A program made the position numbers and the translations under genes. Below are positions 23,068 to 34,300 of a stretch of 64,000 nucleotides of DNA, one piece after another (the first letter of the stretch is position 1; every line of letters starts with the position of its first letter). The stretch is from Archegozetes longisetosus (taxonomy: Eukaryota; Arthropoda; Arachnida; Sarcoptiformes; Trhypochthoniidae): the NCBI GenBank assembly GCA_018873245.2, contig JAEMBT020000002.1, forward strand, positions 2,828,001 through 2,892,000, written 5' to 3'. Below the pieces are notes generated by a model. It saw only the letters and a list, made by a program, of their open reading frames with translations. It was not told the origin of the DNA and did no database searches.

Positions 23068-23277
23068 TCATATTTTCTTGAAACCTTTTCCAGTTTTATT
23101 AATCAAAGACTTTAAAAACATTTGTTGTTCTGCTGGCAAAGACTTTATTTTTTTCTTATTTGAAGAACTTTTAGTAAGTTTCTTAGTTTCTAAATTAATT
23201 CTGTCAGCTGATGACAATCCTTTACCTAATATAAAGGTTTTATTCAATTTAGGATTATTACAGTTATATATTATCAT
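23068..23277 (-). CDS. Small basic Polinton-associated protein (fossil)
   Basis: A 69-residue Lys-rich frame (KKLTKSSSNKKKIKSLPAE), wedged between plus-strand genes. No family recognised. Position and composition suggest a small virion or DNA-binding protein. Confidence 0.45.
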   Translation of the reverse strand: MIIYNCNNPKLNKTFILGKGLSSADRINLETKKLTKSSSNKKKIKSLPAEQQMFLKSLINKTGKGFKKI

Positions 23278-23328
23278 TTAACTAATTAAAAAAATTGATT
23301 TTGATAAATTTACTAATAAATAAGTATA

Positions 23329-24042
23329 ATGTCAATAAACAAGTTCGGATTTAGATCAAATTTTGATAATGACATAGATTTAGATAGACAAATTAACACA
23401 GAACTGGACAAATTTGTAAGATCTACAGGAGGAAGTATGGTTGGAGCACTTAATATGAATAACAATAGAATAATGAATTTATCAAATCCTACTGATCCAC
23501 TTGATGCAGCAACAAAAAAATATGTTGATAGATTAGATAGTAAAATAAGATTGATAAAAGAAGAACAAGCTAAAGTTGAAAATAAAATAGATGATCTTAA
23601 AAACTTTGATCATACAGACATGAAGAATAAACAAATTAAAAATGTTGCTGATCCAATTGATCCAAATGATGCAGTAACAAAAAGTTATTTAGAGAAAAAG
23701 AATGTTTTCACTCCTAAAGAATATAAACTAAAGATTCCAAAATATAATGATAAAACAATAAGTGGAGAATTGAAATTAATATCAACTCAAATAGATAATT
23801 TATTTATTTTAGTTGGTAAATTGACTATATTAGCCAATATTGCAACTAAAACATTGAATATGGCTGAAATGTCAAAGCATTTTACTAATTATCAACATGT
23901 ATTTAAATGTGTGCGATATGAAGAATGCAATAAGCAAAGTGTAGATCAATTCATTAGTCAGACTTTGGTTGATATCTTAATAAGAGATAATAATATATTT
24001 CTTATTTCAGGTATTAGTCAAATTAAAACGAATAATTGTTAA
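23329..24042 (+). CDS. Fibre-like protein with tail-fibre repeats (Polinton-like fossil)
   Basis: A 237-residue frame with two copies of a phage tail-fibre-like repeat: GALNMNNNRIMNLSNPTDP then LDAATKKYVD, and MKNKQIKNVADPIDP then NDAVTKSYL. A coiled-coil-like stretch lies between them. Such repeats form trimeric fibres in phages, and similar proteins are reported in adintovirus-like elements as presumed receptor-binding fibres. The frame looks whole. Confidence 0.7.
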   Translation: MSINKFGFRSNFDNDIDLDRQINTELDKFVRSTGGSMVGALNMNNNRIMNLSNPTDPLDAATKKYVDRLDSKIRLIKEEQAKVENKIDDLKNFDHTDMKNKQIKNVADPIDPNDAVTKSYLEKKNVFTPKEYKLKIPKYNDKTISGELKLISTQIDNLFILVGKLTILANIATKTLNMAEMSKHFTNYQHVFKCVRYEECNKQSVDQFISQTLVDILIRDNNIFLISGISQIKTNNC

Positions 24043-24077
24043 GAGATCAACACAATAGTTTATTTGAATCAATCAAG

Positions 24078-24836
24078 CTAAGCCTCTTTCAAATGTAATC
24101 TTAATGTTATTTTTTCTCCTCTTAAGTTTAACATTTTTCCATTATTATCTTTCAATCTAATATGAATATAATCTATTTTATCATTAGTATTAACTGGTAA
24201 ATAGATTAGATTCTTTGGTGTTTCGATTATTTTTTCACCTGGCAAACATTTAGGAAAGAAGCTATAAATTATTGGTTCTTTAGATGAATTAAGATATGAG
24301 CCTTGAACTAAACTACATTCAACTAGAATTGAATTAATAGTCAAAATGTTTACTGTACTAGTTCCCTTATTATAAGGATCACTAAATACCTTCTTTTCAT
24401 AACCTAATATGTCACTTAAAGATGGTTGATGTGAAAAATCTACTTGATATTTTGGTTCTTTAATTTGTAATATGCATCTTAGTGTTGCTAGATTGGCTGA
24501 GATGTTAATATAACCTTTATTTATTGACTTATCGTAATGTCCTCTTGATTTCATGATTCTAAATATTTCACTATTGATTTGTTTCAATTCATAACTTCCT
24601 TCTGGTATTTCTATTTCAAGCCAATTAGCTCCTTTATCTAAAGAATATCTAAATACATTATTTGTATTATCTATATTTGAAAAACTATAATAAGTTTCTA
24701 AATTAACCAAAGCTATTTCATATTGCTTCTCTTTCTTCAACTCTATTGGAGGAGAATAATTGGTCATGAATTCAGTACTACTTGAATCTAAAATAAGAGA
24801 TATTGAATCTTTAGGTTGTATATAAACTTCAGACAT
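24078..24836 (-). CDS. Minor capsid (penton-like) protein, Polinton-like fossil
   Basis: A 252-residue frame beginning MSEVYIQPKDSISLILDSS and ending LRGEKITLRLHLKEA, with an IALVNLETYYSFSNID block near residue 40. This matches the single-jelly-roll minor capsid protein of Polintons, normally encoded beside the major capsid gene as here. The frame looks whole. Confidence 0.75.
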   Translation of the reverse strand: MSEVYIQPKDSISLILDSSSTEFMTNYSPPIELKKEKQYEIALVNLETYYSFSNIDNTNNVFRYSLDKGANWLEIEIPEGSYELKQINSEIFRIMKSRGHYDKSINKGYINISANLATLRCILQIKEPKYQVDFSHQPSLSDILGYEKKVFSDPYNKGTSTVNILTINSILVECSLVQGSYLNSSKEPIIYSFFPKCLPGEKIIETPKNLIYLPVNTNDKIDYIHIRLKDNNGKMLNLRGEKITLRLHLKEA

Positions 24837-24884
24837 TTATTTAAAATGAATTTACTATATTATAAATTATAATTAATGTAATAG

Positions 24885-25925
24885 AAGATTATTTTAAAAT
24901 ATCTGATTCAATTCAAATAGATGAAAGTGTTTCTGAATATAATTATCATAACTATGAACCAGTAGCAGGAAGTAATTTTAATTCTAATCAACAAATAAGA
25001 ATATTAATTGAGAATCAAGATTTATATTATCTACCATCAAAAAGTTTGTTAACAATTAAAGGAAAATTAGTTAAAAATGATGGGGTAAAATTAGCAGATA
25101 CTGATTACAACATTAGTTGTAACATTAGTTAATAATGGAGTAATGTTCTTATTCGATAAAATAGAATATCAAATTGGGGATAAAGTTATCGAATATATTA
25201 ATCATCCCGGACAATGTACTTTGATGAAAGGTTTATTAAGTTATCCAAAAGATTTCGAAAACACCGGATTAAATATGTGTTGGACATTAGATAAAGGTGG
25301 AGGTGATGCTAGTCTAACAACAAACAATGGATTCAAGACACGACATGAAAAGATACAAAAAAGGGGTGATGGAAACTTTAGTTTTGTTGTTCCTTTAACT
25401 CATATATTTGGTTTTTGTGAAGATTACAAAAAATTAATCTATGGAGTAAAACAGACCTTAATTTTAACACGATGTGGCAATGAAGATGCAATATTTAAGG
25501 CTGGTGCAGTGTCATGTAAAGTTGAAATAACAAACATAACATGGACAATGCCAAATATTGTACCAAATTTTGAACAATTACATTCTTTGTATAAGATGAT
25601 TGAAAGTAAAAGATCATTTCCTATTGGTTTCATGTATAGAAATATGGATTCATATGATGTACCATCAAGTAATGAATTTACTTGGCGTTTAGGACCAAGA
25701 TCAGCATCTGAGAAACCTAGATATACAATAATAGCTTTTCAGACTGATAGATATAAGAATATAGATAAAAACTCTGCAGTTTTTGATCATTGTGATGTTA
25801 GAGACATTCATGTTAATTTGAATGCTGACCGATACCCGAATATAGATATCATAAATAACTTTAAAAATGAAGATTATTCATTTACATACTACACAGCTAA
25901 ACAATTCAGAGAGAAATACGGTTGA
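24885..25925 (+). pseudogene. Major capsid (double jelly-roll) protein, Polinton-like, fossil
   Basis: An N-terminal region reads ESVSEYNYHNYEPVAGSNFN. A longer frame follows with IEYQIGDKVIEYINHPGQ, a central HIFGFCEDYKKLIYGVKQTL and near the end SFTYYTAKQFREKYG. These are recognisable Polinton hexon-like features. Broken; its right side coincides with the start of an inverted-repeat element. Confidence 0.8.
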
Positions 25926-26502
25926 ACTAGACTTTACGTGGCCAGAGATTTTCGATATAAGCTTTCTATATAAAGAAACTAGAACTCAAGCTGAGTTCAA
26001 ATATACAAATTTAATTTCCGCAAATGATTAGAGCATTGGTGAAAAAATTCCGAATAATCAAGTATATAGAAAATTACCGTAAAATAAATTTTTGGAATCA
26101 CGTTTCAACTCAAACTGATTGAAATCAACAGAATTTCACTGTTCTGATAATATATTTTGATGAAACTTCAAAAAATGAAATATTGAAAAAATGAGAGAAC
26201 CAAGATCCTTGGTCTAAAATAGTACCTCGTTAAACATATAGATTTTGAATAAGGTCTTAACAATGACGAATAAAATTTACATAGTTGAACTCTGTATGAG
26301 TTATATATTATTTGTATATGAAATTCATCTATGGATTCTCTGGCCACGTAAAGTCTAGTCGATTTTTCGGGAATTTTTTTATCAATGTTCTGGTCATTTG
26401 CGGTGAATAAATTTTATATATTTGAACTCAGCCTGAGCTATAGATCATCGGTACACAAAATTTATCTCTGTATTCTCTGGCCACGTAAAGTCTAGTTCAA
26501 CC
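25920..26502. mobile_element. Compound inverted-repeat element abutting the Polinton fossil
   Basis: A 29-bp terminus GGTTGAACTAGACTTTACGT(GGCCAGAGA) begins at 25920; its reverse complement is at 26474-26502. A third, internal right-end copy lies at 26337-26359, and the segments before the two right ends (gaactc...gagtt or gagct..., aaattcatct or aaatttatct) are similar. This suggests a ~440-bp element with a partly duplicated right end. No coding capacity. No target duplication could be fixed. Confidence 0.7.
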
Positions 26503-26504
26503 CA

Positions 26505-27365
26505 CTCGTTTTATTATTTCTGAATCATTCATGTTCGCATGATATGATCCATATACATCAAGGATATATCCATTAGGACAGCGTACGACAAATGGCTTAA
26601 CTAAACTTCTACTCTTCTGGACACTCCATGTCTGACGTTGGAATCTATTGTTTGAGTTTTTCTGAATATATGCATAAGTACCATCTCAGAGTGTTACTAT
26701 AATATTATTTTCAGTGAACAATTCTCGCGCAAATGTTGTCATATTTTCTTTTAGCATTTGTCGGGTGACATTTTTGAACCATGATTTATGGCCAACTAGT
26801 TTGTCCTTCAATTCTTTTCTCACTGCTGCTATGCATTTCTTAATGTTTTCAGTCTCAATTTTGAAGAGGAGTGACATTCTTATTAGTAATACCAGACCTT
26901 AGTTTTGTTAAGTAAATGGCGAGTGCTATGAACACGGATCTGATTTTGGAATCTTTGAGACCTATATATTTATCTTTTATAGTTTCGATTTGTGATTTTG
27001 TGAGGCCAGTCATGGATTGGATTTGCAATCCGTGTCACTCCATGATTCACATTGATGAAGGCAATAGTATTGCTGTTTGTTCACTGTTTGTTCACTTCGT
27101 TACATAGTGAGTCAAATAATTTGATAATTTTTGATGATTTTATCGCTACTATGATTGATAATTTCCGCTTGTAATTTTGTCAAGGAGTCTGAATTTAGTT
27201 CAATTTTCTCCTCGTCTTTTATGAGATGTTGCTCGCAGCATCGAGCGCACTTTTTAATGAAGATTTTTTCGCTAATGTATGCCTCTAATACTGCTTTAAC
27301 GGGTAGTCAGTTACGGATTAGTAATCCACATACTAAGCAATGCTGTTCATCATATATATCGCTGA
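26505..27365 (-). pseudogene. Decayed DDE transposase (DDE_4/IS5-Harbinger-like fold)
   Basis: Read downward from 27365: paired cysteines (CLVCGLL ... CARCCEQH), then TGLTKSQIETIKDKYIGLKD and RSVFIALAIYLTKLRSGI (helix-turn-helix-like region). SLLFKIETENIKKCIAAVRK comes next, then the core with DGTYAYIQKNSNNRFQRQT, WSVQKSRSLVKPF and PNGYILDVYGSYHANMNDS. Stops and shifts are present, and the C-terminus is lost at the inverted-repeat element. Similar transposases are known from arthropods and other invertebrates. It may be the source of the neighbouring inverted repeats, but the ends do not bracket the gene. Confidence 0.7.
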
Positions 27366-27399
27366 TTTTATATTAACTATATTTGTTACATTATTTATT

Positions 27400-29520
27400 A
27401 CTAACTCTGCTATTCTGATGACATATCAGTTTGGGAACTCGAATTTTGTACTCCGCTTTCATTAAGATGCGACCCATTATAATACTGATAGCAATTATCG
27501 CAGACATATCCACTTTCCCGCTTTCAGGGATTTTCTTAGAGAATTTATTACTTAAATATTCCCTGAGATTTTCTGAATTATCGAGTTTTCTCTTTTCTTA
27601 TTATTTTTCTGTTTATTCTGTTTAACAAATTTTCAATTACATTTGGCACATATTGTATTATCGTAAACGGTTGTTATCGTTGTCGTCTGAGTACTGTGTG
27701 TAGTAACTACAGCAAGTGAAGTTTGGCAGGATTCTAACTCTTTATAACTCTTTACTATGATTGGAACTTTCCATTATTTTATTCTCATCTATACAATTCC
27801 CTAAAGTTATAGTGGACGTTTTTGTATTTATACTGATCCAAAGAAATAACACGATATTCTTGTTACAGTTTGTAATTAATTAAATATTTATATGTAGTTA
27901 TATGATATTTTAACATTTATTATAGGATTTTTCATAATAATTATTCAAGAGTATTATAACTGTAATTTGAAATATACAGAGGAAGCGTGGACTAACTTTG
28001 TTCGATCAGTTCGATAGGTCAGAGTTAGAATCCCTCCCGGTCTTTGCTCAAAAAATAAATTCAAGTCTTCCCCTTCAATATAGTATAAGTCTGACCTCGT
28101 TCGCAAGGGACAAAGGGGTCAAATCATTTTTTTGAAAACTTCGATCTCTCCATAGACTCTATTATTAAAAAAATTAACAAAAAATTCTTTCATTCCTAAA
28201 CTATACATAATTAAATTTAATATTTTGTCACATTGTGAGACTACCCTAAGGGGTATATTGGTGACCTCAAACTGCCCTGCCCAGTTACAAGCCAAAGTCT
28301 TCCCTTCTCCTTTGATTTTATTGTTTAGAGTCATAATTCGATGATATTGTAACAACTGTATTCGAAATTATATATTTGGAAATCTATTTGAAAGTTTTGA
28401 GATTCTATCTGAGTAATTTATAGAGATTGATATATGACTTCAAAAGTGGCATCAAATCATTTTGTAAAAATTTTCAAGTTACCTCATTATAGCACTGAGG
28501 TGACATTATGCCTCCAAATATGCTAAAAGTTGAAGTTATGTGTCAGTATTCGTTTTTTCAGAATTCTTATACTTTTCAAAGAAAAAAATTCGATCTTTAT
28601 GAGTAATCGTATTTTAACTAGTAATTGGCAAAATAGTCAACATATTTTATTCGGTAAGTAAGAAACAATACAACATACTCTTCAATTAAATAAATGTGAA
28701 AATATTCATCATTCTTAAATGAGTAATAAATTACGCGAAAAATATTGTTTCTCAGTTCAGTTATCATCTATTCATTTATAAGTATGTTAAGTAATTTATA
28801 AATTTTTCCTTAATTCTCTTACCAATTATCAAGCACAACACTCTTTCCGTCTATCGAATATCCCGAAGCAATAATGCCAAACTTTGGTTATCATGTTTTC
28901 AGGACACTACGAGCTTTTTGAATGTGCCTGACATCGGGTATTATGGCATTCGGATATTATATTAGTCATACCAAACTTCATTATTATTAAAATACTGAAT
29001 AATATTAGATGATCCATTTTTAGTCTAAAACTTTAATCTTATTCAAATTGACTAAACAGTTATTTTGTCTTTACTTTAGTTCAAGTTTCGTATGATTCAA
29101 ACTAAGCTTATCTCAGCTTGTTGTATTAAATGTTGTATTAATCAGGTTTGCTTTTTAGTGAATGAATTTTGAATATTAAAAAATGGAGTATTCTTTGTTA
29201 GAATAAGTTTTTATCTAGAAGTTTACTTCTGTACGAAAATAGAGCATATAGTTTATGAACAAATTTCACATTTAATATTAGAACAGTTTTTGAAACAATG
29301 TTTTGACTAATATTTATCACATGAAACATCATTTTTTTATTATTCTTTTGCACATATTTCCCGTGAAGTTTGTTACGAACTCTGAAATTTAATAAACAAG
29401 TGGAAAGATACGTTTTTACACAACTTTCATCGTATCAATTGCTTCTCCAGTTAGAAATCAACAAATGAAAGTAAATTTAATCGTATAATTAATATTTGAC
29501 TTTGGGTTATAAATCGATTA
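27400..29520. other. AT-rich intergenic DNA with a small hairpin near 28.85-28.97 kb
   Basis: No gene recognised. Around 28855-28965, gaatatcccgaagcaataatgcc is mirrored by ggtattatggcattcggatat about 65 bp later, suggesting a worn miniature element. A minus frame near 28119-28355 has no recognisable motif. Confidence 0.4.
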
Positions 29521-29531
29521 CAAAGTTTCCA

Positions 29532-30120
29532 TTATTTTGTTCTATTTGAGATCAGTTTTATATTACTTCCAAATAAAGTACTATTCTTCAGTAACGCATC
29601 GACTTTTCTTAGCATCAGAAACAGATAGAAAAATCCCAAAATTACAAAATTAATTTCAATTATTCCTATCGGAATACTTCTGGTCACATAATATGTCCCC
29701 TCTATAGCCATGAATCCACCGAAAAATGAAATAAATATCAGATTCTTTGTAAAAACACCATAAATTCCAATTGCTAGTGCAGTATTCGATACCATGAATA
29801 GTAGGATATGAATTATCAGCTCTTTTTCTGTTTGGAATAAAATTAGTACGTTTCTAGTCATGAATACCAAAAATTGTACAACTTTCAAGTCTTCACGATT
29901 TCGAAAATTTAAATTTATTCCTGTTTATTCAAGTTATTGTATTTAATAATCAAAACTCACTTATAAAAATCCAGTAATAATGATTATCTTCAAGTTTGTG
30001 ATAGACTGTATATAATCTCAAGGCGAAGATAATTAAAGCCAACAAACCGTAAAATTGAAAACTAAGAACTATTTTAAGAGATTGAAACACTTTCTTTAGG
30101 TAGAAATCAAGAAAGGACAT
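29532..30120 (-). CDS. Small four-TM-family protein, two exons
   Basis: Exon 1 is 30120-29961 (160 nt, ATG start, MSFLDFYLKKVFQSLKIVL) and exon 2 is 29890-29532. Donor GTGAGT and the acceptor after gtgaag give a phase-1 junction, and the total (519 nt) keeps frame for 172 residues. Exon 1 has one hydrophobic segment; exon 2 has about three (ILLFMVSNTALAIGIYGVF, a middle span and FVILGFFYLFLML). Exon 1 length and junction phase are the same as in the paralogous pair at 48772 and 57139. The function is unknown; it is presumably an integral membrane protein. The acceptor has a weak pyrimidine tract, so its exact position is less certain. Confidence 0.65.
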
Positions 30121-31249
30121 GTTTCAAACTTAGTTCAATTTTTAATTAATCAAAGGATCGTAATTGTTTGATTATTTAATAAAAGTATAATAGGTATTCA
30201 TTTATTAATAGTTTCCTCTGATAATGGGTTTAGTGAACTTTTAAGGAAAATCATTATACATTTTAACCGTTTCAATAGTGATTTTTGTTGGTAAACAATT
30301 TTGTTGTCTCAAGTTTAGTAAAGGATGTGAACGAGAGGATTTTCAGTAAAGTTCATGTTGTGAAAAATATCAGATAAATATTGCAATCAGCATCAAAACT
30401 TTTGAGTTTGAATAACTTAAGGATTGAGATAACATTAATGTCATTAATCCTTATGATTTAGATTAATTAGGTTCTATGATGTTGTGACTTCAATCTTAAT
30501 TCAATAAAGTCAAAGTCCATTTCATTATTGTTGATTGAAACTCTCAACTATAAGTTTAAGAATATTTTGAATGAGTTTCGTGACCATAATAAGTGATAAA
30601 TTTGCTGATCCTTAATGTATAACAGATTTAATCCACATGAAATATCGATAATATGAGAATGCTAAATAATCAGCAATTTACTTGAAAAAGCTCAAAATCT
30701 CAACGCGTGAGTTAATTCACGTAAATATTTAAGAATCTATTGAAGATGTTTTACGGTAAATTGCAAACAGTAAGTTTTAATAATTGAACCGTCCTCTACA
30801 ATGGAGAGGTATCTTGTTTGCAGGCTATTAATACTTAAGGGCCTGAAAGTGCGGGTCAGTCTAACAACCGTCTCACTTTGATTAAATAAATATTCAATTG
30901 TAAGTTTGAATCAATTATAAAATAGGAGAAGTTATCTAGTCAATTGTCAGTATTTCGATTAGTAGACTTTCTTTTAGTATTTGTTATTTTGCATTCAAAA
31001 ATTAGAGTAACTTATTACTTAATTATCATTTGATTATAATTTAATGAAAGTGTGTTAAATATGACAGATAATTAATATGATTTGATTTTTCTATTAATTA
31101 TTTTATGATTGAAATAATTATAAATCAATATTTAAACATGTAATATAATAGATGTGATAACAGATAATTGGAAACAAGAGCTTTGTATCTCTTTTTTACA
31201 GCATTTGAGAACAGATACCTTTGTATTGCAGAGGCTATTCGATTATAAT
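30121..31249. other. Intergenic DNA
   Basis: AT-rich, no gene seen. A less AT-rich patch at about 30790-30885 has a short hairpin (cctctacaatggagagg) but no recognised RNA family. Confidence 0.4.
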
Positions 31250-32043
31250 CCTTACGACAAAAAAATCCGGAAACCAGTGGCATATTTTCAGAATTAATTT
31301 TTCGGACCTCAACCTGATTGAAAGCCTATGAAGAATAATAAATGATATTATTAAGAAAGAAGAACCAAAAAAATTTTAACTGTGGATCGCGAAAATGAAC
31401 AAAATATGAGACAATTTATAATTAGGAGTATAGGAGTCGTTTTACAAAAGTATTAGGGTTTTGCTTATGTAATGCGGTTTTTGTTAGTAAAATTGCACCG
31501 GTCGCCTGGATTCAGGGTTGTCTTTGACACTGAAGTCGTTGTTTCAGAAGCGCGAAAACCATCGCTGACACTGACTCACACTCAGAGCTTTACGACCATA
31601 TGTGACCCGAATGTGTTGTGCGGCTTCGGTAGCATTTGTCCCCGATTAAATTCATACAACAAACAATGTCTTATGTGAGTCTTAGTCGGAAACTCTTCAG
31701 TCATTTTTGACACAATTTATTTAAAGATTATTTGTGAATAATTTAAGTTTAGATATCACTCTTTTGGATGACTTTTCAAAAACATTTGTAAACAATCCAT
31801 TACTAATTCAAAGTTGACCTGAAACATAACGTTAAAAAACCGCATTACATAATCAAAACCCTAATATGAAAAGACACATTGAAAAGTGTATAGCTGCAAA
31901 GGGAGACCGAGTTAAATCGTCATTTCTTTTTAGTTGTAATAATTAGAATCAAATGCATTCTTGTGGTAAATTTTAGGTCAAAATATTGTAATTTTCATTG
32001 CAAACTTTACACTTACTTTTTCCGGATATTTTTGTCGTGAGGT
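31250..32043. mobile_element. Tc1-like element, decayed, with a nested mariner-type element
   Basis: Imperfect terminal repeats lie at 31250-31273 (ttacgacaaaaaaatccgg) and, inverted, at about 32022-32043. A transposase C-terminus is visible from about 31300: FSDLNLIESL (cf. SPDLNPIENLW), then RIINDIIKKEEP. After the nested insert, KRHIEKCIAAKGDRVKS matches the usual Tc1 C-terminal stretch. Stops and loss of the N-terminal half make it inactive. Confidence 0.65.
31453..31864. mobile_element. Non-autonomous mariner-type element nested in the Tc1-like element
   Basis: Termini TTAGGGTTTTGCTTATGTAA(TGCGGTTTTT) and an inverted match (arms about 30 bp) are flanked by TA at 31451-31452 and 31865-31866. 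It is 412 bp with a GC-richer interior (about 31495-31660) that has no recognised coding identity. It splits the Tc1 transposase remnant. Confidence 0.8.
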
Positions 32044-32076
32044 ATATAATGTGACAAATAATTTAAAATTTTGAAA

Positions 32077-32725
32077 CTAATTTACAGCTATGTTATCAGT
32101 TTTTATTACAGGTATCGAACGAACCAATTGATGCTTAGAATAAACATAAAGAAAAGCTAACACTGCGATAAATAATTGAATCGCTCCGAACTCATACATT
32201 CCGTATGAAATAAGCAGTAGTCCAGCAAGTAATATTAGAACACCAAATAGTATCATAATAAATAAATTGTCTTTGAAAACAGCAATCATTCCAATAGCTA
32301 ATGCGATAGCAGTTCCAAGTAATATTGAAATATCGGAAAGTTTTGCATCTTCTGCAGTATAAAAGATTTTTAAGTTAATCAAATTATTGTCAATCTTATG
32401 GAAAATCAATTGTTTAGACTAGATTTTGAGCATAATTATACATTCTTATCATAGAATTTCGAAACGCACGATTAATGCATTTCGTATATCAAGAGTTATG
32501 TTATTAAAAGTTTTTAAAAATTAATATATAAAGGAAGAGGTTAAAAGAGAAACATAAGAATATTTCACTCAAAAATGACTCACTGCAACTTTTATCATCA
32601 ATTTTATTATACTGAGAAAATCTAATTTTTAACAAAACAACTGAAATGACTAAAGCGATTACTTGAAAGGCCATAAGTATTCTTTTGATTAACGAGGCAT
32701 TAAGGCCGTGTTTAATAGAAGACAT
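32077..32725 (-). CDS. Small four-TM-family protein, two exons
   Basis: Exon 1 is 32725-32584 (MSSIKHGLNASLIKRILMAF), exon 2 is 32351-32077. Donor GTGAGT and acceptor ctgcag give a phase-1 junction; 417 nt keep frame for 138 residues. One hydrophobic segment lies in exon 1 (ILMAFQVIALVISVVLL). Three lie in exon 2: ISILLGTAIALAIGMIAVF, LFIMILFGVLILLAGLLLI and IQLFIAVLAFLYVY. A basic tail ends VIKTDNIAVN. Length and layout match the 137-residue paralogues at 48772 and 57139. The topology resembles tetraspan/DUF4728-like arthropod proteins; the function is unknown. Confidence 0.75.
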
Positions 32726-33304
32726 GTTTACTTAACGTTCAACTTATTTCAAATAAATCATATAATATAATACATCAATTTGTTTTTTGATTGAAGAAAT
32801 CAAAACACTTTCACAACAGAAAATAAAAAGTTAACTGTATTTCGGATATGACCCAAGCAGTTTGGTGAATCGTATCCGTAGTTGTTGACGGATATGATAA
32901 AAGTGCTTTCTTTCTTTGCAGCTAGAAAATATTTATTTACTGTGTTACTCAATAAAACCTACGATTAATACTCAAATTGTTCGATCTATCCCTGAAAAAT
33001 CCAATTTTGATCTTGAGCTAATTTTTTCAAACACTCTTATCTATTATACCATCTTTTTCTGTTGATAAAACCATAAAAACCAAAATGGATGTAAATTTTT
33101 CATGATTACAAATAATTTTTAGCTGTAATTTATTCGTAACTAAATTAGTTTCTATTGATGACTCAGCATGGCTTAAAAATAACAGTCCATGAAAAGTTGC
33201 TACTTATGTTGTGGTTTATTACAAAAAAAATACTAATGCATTCCCTGTTTGGCACATCAAATAGATTTTATTAAATAAAGCTGCTCTTTCAGTCAATTTA
33301 TATA
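32726..33304. other. Intergenic DNA upstream of the four-TM gene
   Basis: AT-rich, with no other gene or repeat recognised. It should contain the promoter of the minus-strand gene at 32725. Confidence 0.4.
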
Positions 33305-33711
33305 CAGTAAAAGCTCGATATAACAAATCTCGATCCAAAAGGCATTTCGATTTAGCGAACATATTTTACGTACAATAAAGTTTGTGAACGTTCGGTATAA
33401 AATAGTTTCTCTGTGGTAGGGCTTTCATCGACTTCCAGAAGAGTTAAAATCCAGTTTTCAACTTAAGAATAATATAAAACTCTGATGTTTTAAAACGCTT
33501 TGTTTAGACTAATAATTTTAAAAACAGTGCCTCTGAAAACTTGTATTTAACAGAAACAAAAATTGAATGTCTTCAATAATGATATTTAAGTGAAAATAAC
33601 TTAATTTTAAAATAAGTATTTCTATTTATTACATTCACATTAGTTCTTGGTATAAATGTTCTAAAAGTTGACATATTCTACATTCAACGTTTGTTTATCG
33701 AGCTTTTACTG
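33305..33711. mobile_element. Pogo/Tigger-type non-autonomous element, TA target
   Basis: Termini CAGTAAAAGCTCGATATAAC and the reverse complement of CAGTAAAAGCTCGATAAAC, perfect for the first 16 bp, are flanked by TA on each side (33303-33304, 33712-33713). CAGTA-A-CTCG-TATAAC is the classic pogo/Tigger end. It is 407 bp and noncoding. Confidence 0.9.
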
Positions 33712-33713
33712 TA

Positions 33714-34300
33714 CGAATAATTTATTAAACAAGTTCTTTAACATAGAATTGAAGGCTAGAAAGCGACTGATTTCTGATTAGCCACACATAATACAAAATT
33801 ATATTTGTTGAATAGGGTAACCATTGCATAAGAAAAAAAAGACTCGATTTTGTGACACATATTCTTCTAAACTGAATGTATTTTAGTTTAAGAGGCCTTA
33901 ACATCTTGACGTTATCTGAAGAACAGAGCGTAGTCTGAGAGGAAAAATTTGACATTTCTATTTGAAAGCTATTAACAGGTTTTCTATAGCAGTACACAAT
34001 ATGCAGTTGTGCTCAATATTGACTACTGAATATACGACTAGAAAAGTTGATTTGTCCGCCATAGGGAAATAAGCGTAGAATAAGCGTAGGCTTGTATGAG
34101 TGGAGAGTGTTTCGTCATCAGAGAGAAACTGTGTCTATGACTAACAACTTGATAGACTTGTTTAGAGAAATGATGAAATATTTAGTAAACAACTTTTGAA
34201 GCAGATTATTCTCGAGTGAACTAACGCAAAAAGACTAAACTTTGAGCCTTTGTCTGCTTTTTGGAGATTAACATTAGTGTTCATTTTTAATCAAATAGAT
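33714..34300. other. Upstream region of the next four-TM gene
   Basis: No gene recognised. A minus frame here (33997-33725) lacks motifs and is probably chance. Confidence 0.4.

Larger units (their letters stand above)
19800..25925. mobile_element. Polinton/Maverick (adintovirus-like) element, broken fossil
   Basis: About 6.1 kb carries the characteristic gene set: integrase (-), PLA2-type protein (-), packaging ATPase (+), conserved unknown proteins, fibre-like protein (+), minor capsid (-) and major capsid (+). Protein-primed DNA polymerase, maturation protease and terminal inverted repeats are not seen, so it is partial. Several genes are interrupted and there are perhaps five or more breaks, although some reading frames look whole. 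The right side stops at an inverted-repeat DNA element. The coding regions remain easy to recognise, suggesting moderate age. Confidence 0.85.

Noticed and set aside
26714-27625. Plus-strand frames across 26.7-27.6 kb
   Set aside because: Mostly the antisense of the decayed minus-strand DDE transposase.
28119-28355. Minus-strand 78-codon frame
   Set aside because: No recognisable domain, signal peptide or splice context.
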